Shown here: in pieces, positions 59,977 through 64,000 of the stretch
Position numbering within the stretch: position 1 is the first letter of the stretch
How the letters are laid out: each line of letters starts with the position of its first letter
Assembly (NCBI RefSeq): GCF_001750685.1
Contig: NZ_CP017269.1
Coordinates: 5,373,416-5,437,415, forward strand
From: Geosporobacter ferrireducens
GTDB lineage: Bacteria > Bacillota > Clostridia > Peptostreptococcales > Thermotaleaceae
Direction: 5' to 3'
Length of the DNA: 64,000 nt
Made by a program: the position numbers and the translations under genes
Notes under the pieces: generated by a model
What the model saw: only the letters and a program-made list of their open reading frames with translations
Told to the model about the DNA's origin: nothing
Databases searched by the model: none

Positions 59977-60305
59977 ATCATCTCCTATTATTTTTTATGT
60001 TTAGTTAAATGAAGTCAAGCCATATTTATTAACAGTTATTTTTGTTATGTTTACAAATTCGCCATCATCACATATGGTCTTGGCATCGCCACCGATACTA
60101 ATTTTATATGAGAAAACGGGCGCAAAGGAAGCATATGAAAATTTGGAATTAAATTTAGAACTAGACAAATTGAAATCTACAGAGCGTTGATGATAATATT
60201 ATGGAGTGTGCAGTTAAAAATTTATTAGAATAAAGGAATTAACTGAATTATCAAGAGTAACCTATCCAAACTACATCTTAAATGAATTAAAAAGGAGGCA
60301 TAATA
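59977..60305. other. 329-base intergenic region
   Basis: Lies between divergent genes. Holds a short open frame (60074-60190, listed separately), AT-rich sequence, and the AAGGAGG ribosome site for the next gene at 60291-60297. No clear -35/-10 pair for either flanking gene could be chosen with confidence. Confidence 0.3.
60074..60190 (+). pseudogene. Short coding-like fragment, 38 codons
   Basis: ATG to TGA frame reading MVLASPPILILYEKTGAKEA then YENLELNLELDKLKSTER. The amphipathic, Leu/Glu-rich tail looks protein-like, but there is no ribosome site. Possibly the end of a lost gene; I do not recognise it. Confidence 0.25.
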
Positions 60306-61264
60306 ATGCAATATAATAAGTTTATAGAATTCGATAGGGATATTGATAATCTATACGATCAAAAAAATACGAAGAAGCATTGGAATTATTTTATAAGGGG
60401 GTTGTTACCTTACCTGAACAAGAGTTTAACGATAACTATTTTATGATAATGAGGGTTAAAACAGTTTTACTCACTATGTGTAAGAAATATGACGAGTGCT
60501 TTGAAACCATTAAGCAAGTCATAAATCAAGGTTATGCATTTCCTTTACACTTTGAACGCTATAAACCACTACAACAAAAACATGGATATAAAAATTTACT
60601 TGAACAGAACAATAGATTGTTTGCAGAAATTAATTCAAGAGCAAAGGCTGAATATGAAGTACATCTTCCGGAAAAGTATGATCCGGAAAAGAAATATCCA
60701 ATTTTTATAGCTTTACATGGAGATGGTGTATGTAATATAAAAGAGTTTAGCCAATATTGGAAACCAGATGTTTTTTTAGCTAATAACTTTATATTTGTTT
60801 ATATTCAGTCCTCGCAGGCTATATGTCACAATGGATATGGATGGCTTAAAGACTTAGTAAATGCAAGACGTGACATAAAAGAATGTTATGACTCAATAGT
60901 TAAGAGCTATTCTGTAAATGAAAGCACGATCTTTATAGGAGGTTTTTCCGGTGGGGCTATAGCCACTATTGATTTTATAATGTCAAATGTCCTCCCGATA
61001 AAAGGATTTATCTGCCTCTGCCCACATGAAAAGCCGGAAACTTTTTCTAAGGAGAATGTGGAGCTGGCTGCTGCAAGGGGAGTAAAGGGGATATTTATGG
61101 AAGGTGAGTTGGAACTGCCAATAGAATGTGAAGAAGAAATGTTGAGAGAATTTGATGAGGCGGGTCTTTGTTATGCATATTACATTAACAATGGAGTAGG
61201 CCATAGAGCACCTGATGACTTTGACGATAAATTAAGGCAAGCGCTAAATTTTGTATTAAGTTAA
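60306..61264 (+). CDS. Alpha/beta hydrolase with N-terminal helical region, split by a -1 frameshift at A7
   Basis: Serine hydrolase of the alpha/beta fold. A strong AAGGAGG precedes the ATG at 60306, which encodes MQYNKFIEFDRDIDNLYDQK; at 60361-60367 a run of seven A shifts the frame, and the rest of the protein (KYEEALELFYKGVV onward) is read in the -1 frame to 61264. The joined product of about 318 residues has a TPR-like helical start, then EYEVHLPEKYDPEKKYPIFI, oxyanion region ALHGDGVCN, nucleophile Ser in IFIGGFSGGAIATIDF and the catalytic His in NGVGHRAPDDF. A_AAA_AAT is a classical slippery heptamer, so slippage, a real mutation or a sequencing error are all possible. Confidence 0.75.
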
Positions 61265-61730
61265 TTGAAATCTACATTAATACTTGATTAAAGTAATTAA
61301 TTACATTTAACTGGAAGTTACTTTGCCCCCGGATGCTCCCCCCACCCCTATGAGTAACATTTGTCACTATAAAAGTACCACTAAATCTCAAACAGTTGAT
61401 ACTGGTGCTGTTAATGCAGTACTTCTATTTTATTATATATCCTAAAAAATAAAATTTATACAAGATAAAAAGTAATGAAAAACAGGGTTTGTCCCTAAAG
61501 GTATACTTTTAGAAACTTTCAATACAAAAGTGGAAGTAATATTTTAGGAAAATTATTGGGACTAGAAAACAGCTATATTATAAATACTTTTTCCCCTTCT
61601 ATTTGCATGTCCTTTAAAGGTCGTTATTGGTACCTATTCATTAAACTTAGATTTGTGTTCGAAATCTAATGGTTGTGTGTTCCTTAATTTTTCCCAAAAT
61701 CATAATCCCTTTATTGCTTGTTTTTACCTA

Positions 61731-61776
61731 ATTAGGGTCTTGCCAACAAAGTCGGAAATGTTGGCGAGACCCCAAT
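61731..61776. repeat. 18-bp inverted repeat (hairpin)
   Basis: ATTAGGGTCTTGCCAACA and TGTTGGCGAGACCCCAAT pair over 16 of 18 positions around a 10-base loop. It has no T-run and no flanking gene, so it may be an RNA hairpin or a remnant of a mobile element end. Confidence 0.5.
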
Positions 61777-62066
61777 ACGTAATAGATATATAAATAAAGA
61801 TGGATGCTTTGATTTTAAAGGTATTCATCTTTGCAAGTTAAGTGTTTCCTCTGTGCTTTGCTGTTATTAGCCCAAGATGCGAAAAACTTGTGGTAAGTTT
61901 TTATGTTAATTAATATAACAATTATTGAATAATTAAAAGGATAACTGATAAAGCAATTTCACCTCACAATTTTATTCGAAATATTTCAGATAGCTTAAAA
62001 GAAGTAGTCATAACAAAATTTTGAAATAAAAACTCGATACACCGTAAAAGCACATCTTATAGTAAA

Positions 62067-62106
62067 TAAGCCATCGCCGCATATTATGAAATGTGGCGAT
62101 GGCTTA
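62067..62106 (-). terminator. 16-bp hairpin, possible terminator
   Basis: TAAGCCATCGCCGCAT and ATGTGGCGATGGCTTA with an 8-base loop (one G-U). Positioned just after the end of the minus-strand small ORF at 62121-62318, as a terminator would be, but without a strong T-run. Confidence 0.45.
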
Positions 62107-62120
62107 ATGAAATTTATATA

Positions 62121-62318
62121 TTAAACCAAAGTATCTTGTAATAGATTTCGAGGATATTCCTTAACCCCACAATAAAAATCTTCCTTGGGAGTATTTAAAA
62201 ATGTTGATAGTAATGATAATATGTACTTGTACAAGTTTTTTTGATTTATTTTATCATCACTTGAGATGTATGTGAAACGTATATCTCTTTTTTGCTTTTT
62301 TAATGGAGCAACTGTCAA
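62121..62318 (-). CDS. Hypothetical small protein or gene fragment, 65 residues
   Basis: Minus-strand frame beginning at a TTG (MTVAPLKKQKRDIRFTYISS) and containing YKYILSLLSTFLNTPKEDFY and VKEYPRNLLQDTLV. The residue mix is protein-like, and the hairpin behind it fits a gene end, but no ribosome site precedes the TTG. More likely the remaining 3' end of a longer gene; family not recognised. Confidence 0.3.
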   Translation of the reverse strand: MTVAPLKKQKRDIRFTYISSDDKINQKNLYKYILSLLSTFLNTPKEDFYCGVKEYPRNLLQDTLV

Positions 62319-62487
62319 AAAAGAGGCTTAAAATTGAACTTTTACTGACGTGAATCGTGGCCTATAACAATTAGCTATCACGACTTTATCTTAATTGATG
62401 AAGTGATGGAAGGAAGTGAAACTGAGCGTATGGGTATGACCATGGGCGAGATGTAAAGCGGTAATTCATGACAAAAAAGGAGTGTAA

Positions 62488-62658
62488 AATAGAAATCTTC
62501 AAGAAGCCTATATTGAGTGCCTAAACAAAATGCTTCCGACTGTGGATTTTGCAAAACTTGATGAGTCCTACAATTCTGCAGATGACAGCTACGCTAAAGA
62601 TACCTTAAAGCAAATGCATGATGCATTTGTTGAAACTTATTGCTGCCGTAAAGCGTAA
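62488..62658 (+). pseudogene. C-terminal coding fragment, possibly of a mobile-element gene
   Basis: Open stretch of 56 codons without a start: NRNLQEAYIECLNKMLPTVD, then FAKLDESYNSADDSYAKDTL and ending FVETYCCRKA. The LQEAYIECLNKM segment has the look of the zinc-ribbon-following helix in large serine recombinases, but this is a weak impression. Another fragment (IDEVMEGSETERMGM) lies just upstream at about 62393-62455. Confidence 0.25.
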
Positions 62659-62685
62659 GCTGACTGTTAGGCTGTTATTTCTTAG

Positions 62686-63420
62686 TTACATCCAATCCTT
62701 GCGAACAAAAGACCGAAAGCCAGTGATAAAATAAATAATAAAAGTGACTGTAAGAATCAATATAAATGGAATCGGCTCCAGCCTTGGAGAAAGATTCAGT
62801 CCTTGCGGAAACATGGCGTAATAGGGCGGAGCAAAAGGAAACCATGCCCCTATATAAGAATTGAATCCAGTGATAACTATATTGGGTATCACCATAGAGA
62901 TACTGAATAAAAGTGCTGTACCAAAAGACTTGAACCGGGTTGATAAGCCAAGCTGGAGCATTGCCAATGGAAGACAAGCAAACCATCCGCCGACAATACC
63001 GGTCAATACCGTTTTCCATGGAATGAGCCCTTCTACGTGAATAAGATTCCCTGTTATCAAATAGCCAGCTAAAAACATGATTTGTACGATAGCCAAAAGA
63101 AAAATTAACACTAAAAATTTGGACAGATATATTTTCCAGCGTGGAAATGGCAGCGTCAGGAGCTGCTTCCATGCCCCGTTTTTGTGTTCGTAAAAACATA
63201 GAAACGCTGCAAATATTCCGGCAAAGAGCGGAAGAAAAAACATTCCATGAAAAGAGACGGCCTGAAAATACAGTGTGTTCCAATTAGGGGCAAAGTAATT
63301 AGTCAAAGATTTTACATTTCCTGCGGCGAGCACAAAACTAGCCGCTATATCCATAAAAATCAGAAGAAAAACCAAAAGCCATCTGACTTTCTTGCATTCT
63401 GAAACAAATAATTTTCCCAT
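62686..63420 (-). CDS. ABC-2 type transporter permease, lantibiotic-immunity-like (MutG/EpiG type)
   Basis: Integral membrane protein with six hydrophobic segments, 244 residues. The N-terminus MGKLFVSECKKVRWLLVFLL, the HKNGAWKQLLTLPFPRWKIY loop and the following membrane segments are typical of the ABC-2 permeases paired with lantibiotic/bacitracin self-protection ATPases (NisE/NisG, EpiE/EpiG, MutE/MutG). It lies 12 bases after a second, similar permease, as in those immunity loci. The ATPase gene and any peptide gene would be upstream on this strand, outside the window. It may also serve resistance without peptide production. Confidence 0.85.
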   Translation of the reverse strand: MGKLFVSECKKVRWLLVFLLIFMDIAASFVLAAGNVKSLTNYFAPNWNTLYFQAVSFHGMFFLPLFAGIFAAFLCFYEHKNGAWKQLLTLPFPRWKIYLSKFLVLIFLLAIVQIMFLAGYLITGNLIHVEGLIPWKTVLTGIVGGWFACLPLAMLQLGLSTRFKSFGTALLFSISMVIPNIVITGFNSYIGAWFPFAPPYYAMFPQGLNLSPRLEPIPFILILTVTFIIYFITGFRSFVRKDWM

Positions 63421-63432
63421 ATCAGATTCCTC

Positions 63433-64000
63433 CTATTTGATTTCCAGGGCACGAAAGCGCATGGCTCCTGCCCAGAGCAAAAACATTCCCAGTACTGCCC
63501 CCAAAACAATCCAATTAATATACCCTTTAATAAAAGGACTGGCCATAGAGGGGTATGCCCACGGCAGGATATATAGGATTTTCACTCCGAATCTTCCAAG
63601 AAACAAGCTTGAGATAGCGCCAATCACACCCACCGCCAACGGAAGCGTTTGGTTGTGAAAACGAAGCGATAAAAATTGTTGAATCGCAAGCACTGGGAGA
63701 GATGCGGCAAGGCAGCCCAAAACCTGCTTGACTAAGAAATAGAATGGCAGAGGCTGGTCAGTATATACAAGCCAAATCACCGATGACCCTCCAATAATCA
63801 ACAGGCTGCATCCCAACATCAAAATACCTATCCAAATTGCCTTGGTGAAGTAGAATGTTGTTCGGCTCACCGGCATGGAAAATATCAATTTCAATCCCTG
63901 CGATTGATGTTCGGTTTCAGCCATGATACTACACAGCAAGGAACCCGTCAGCAACACGGTAAAAGACAAAAACATGTACATGACATTCAGCCCTGCATAG
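63433..64000 (-). CDS. ABC-2 type permease, lantibiotic-immunity-like (MutE/EpiE type), truncated by window
   Basis: Second membrane subunit, visible C-terminal 189 residues; the frame is open up to base 64000, with YAGLNVMYMFLSF running into the edge, so the N-terminal part is missing. Contains MAETEHQSQGLKLIFSMPVS and RTTFYFTKAIWIGILMLGCS, the loop pattern of ABC-2 permeases in bacteriocin-immunity transporters, then four further hydrophobic segments. Cotranscribed with the next gene (12-base gap). Confidence 0.82.
   Translation of the reverse strand, partial: YAGLNVMYMFLSFTVLLTGSLLCSIMAETEHQSQGLKLIFSMPVSRTTFYFTKAIWIGILMLGCSLLIIGGSSVIWLVYTDQPLPFYFLVKQVLGCLAASLPVLAIQQFLSLRFHNQTLPLAVGVIGAISSLFLGRFGVKILYILPWAYPSMASPFIKGYINWIVLGAVLGMFLLWAGAMRFRALEIK

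Larger units (their letters stand above)
61265..62120. other. Non-coding, degraded stretch
   Basis: About 850 bases with no gene I can support: frames are broken every few dozen codons. It contains two long hairpins listed separately and short homopolymer runs (CCCCCCACCCC near 61338). Probably decayed accessory DNA. Confidence 0.4.

Noticed and set aside
61731..62106. The two long hairpins as terminal inverted repeats of one small transposon
   Set aside because: Their arm sequences are unrelated to each other and no target-site duplication is visible.
62675..63283. 202-codon minus-strand frame overlapping the ABC-2 permease
   Set aside because: Same strand but other frame than a clear membrane protein; composition is not membrane-like and no start signal.

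Overview
The window looks like chromosome from a low-GC, anaerobic, spore-forming Clostridia member. The Alkaliphilus/Natronincola/Geosporobacter type is my best guess; this is inference from gene content and AT-rich codon use. It holds a germination-type SleB hydrolase, an S-layer (SLH) protein, sigma-54 enhancer-binding regulators with matching -24/-12 promoters, and Na+/H+ antiport plus TRAP transport. I saw no rRNA, tRNA, CRISPR array or intact insertion sequence.

Layout. 1-6.1 kb: an M20 amidohydrolase cut by the window edge, the methionine-salvage pair mtnK-mtnA (minus strand), a SIMPL-domain protein and a DUF1846 protein. 6.2-13.6 kb: a LacI regulator with operator-like dyads, then a ribose-type ABC importer (lipoprotein, double ATPase, permease), a Gfo/Idh/MocA dehydrogenase and a sugar-phosphate-isomerase-like protein; this is one sugar or polyol uptake and catabolism locus of unknown substrate. 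13.9-17.0 kb: lipB-lipA and a DEAD-box helicase. 17.2-22.0 kb: a PrpR-type sigma-54 activator, a near-consensus sigma-54 promoter, two tiny ORFs, NADP-type malic enzyme and a LarA-family lactate racemase. 22.2-27.8 kb: a 3-hydroxyisobutyryl-CoA-hydrolase-like protein, then the oxidative TCA branch acn-icd-cs as a minus-strand operon behind a clear sigma-A promoter overlapped by a dyad.

28.3-42.0 kb is the most unusual part. A second sigma-54 activator and sigma-54 promoter precede a histidine-ammonia-lyase-fold protein that lacks the Ala-Ser-Gly triad needed to form the MIO cofactor and lacks further active-site residues. It is followed by a TAXI-TRAP importer, an NhaC antiporter, an M20 peptidase, a YtcJ-like amidohydrolase and a SARP-like regulator. 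Together these look like a dedicated uptake and degradation island for an unknown amide or amino-acid-like compound.

42-56.8 kb: a TtcA-like PP-loop ATPase, SleB behind a c-di-AMP (ydaO) riboswitch, a fibronectin-III repeat surface protein with near-identical 276-bp DNA repeats, an EamA transporter, a DUF3892 protein with a coupled small ORF, an HD-domain hydrolase, a pab/fol operon (pabABC-folEPBK), an SLH protein with an acidic repeat, and a YdjM-type membrane protein. 56.8-64 kb is an accessory zone: decayed coding fragments, a strikingly GC-rich P1-family peptidase, an arylsulfotransferase-like protein, an alpha/beta hydrolase split by a -1 frameshift at an A7 tract, about 1.4 kb of degraded DNA, and two lantibiotic-immunity-like ABC-2 permeases, one cut by the window end.
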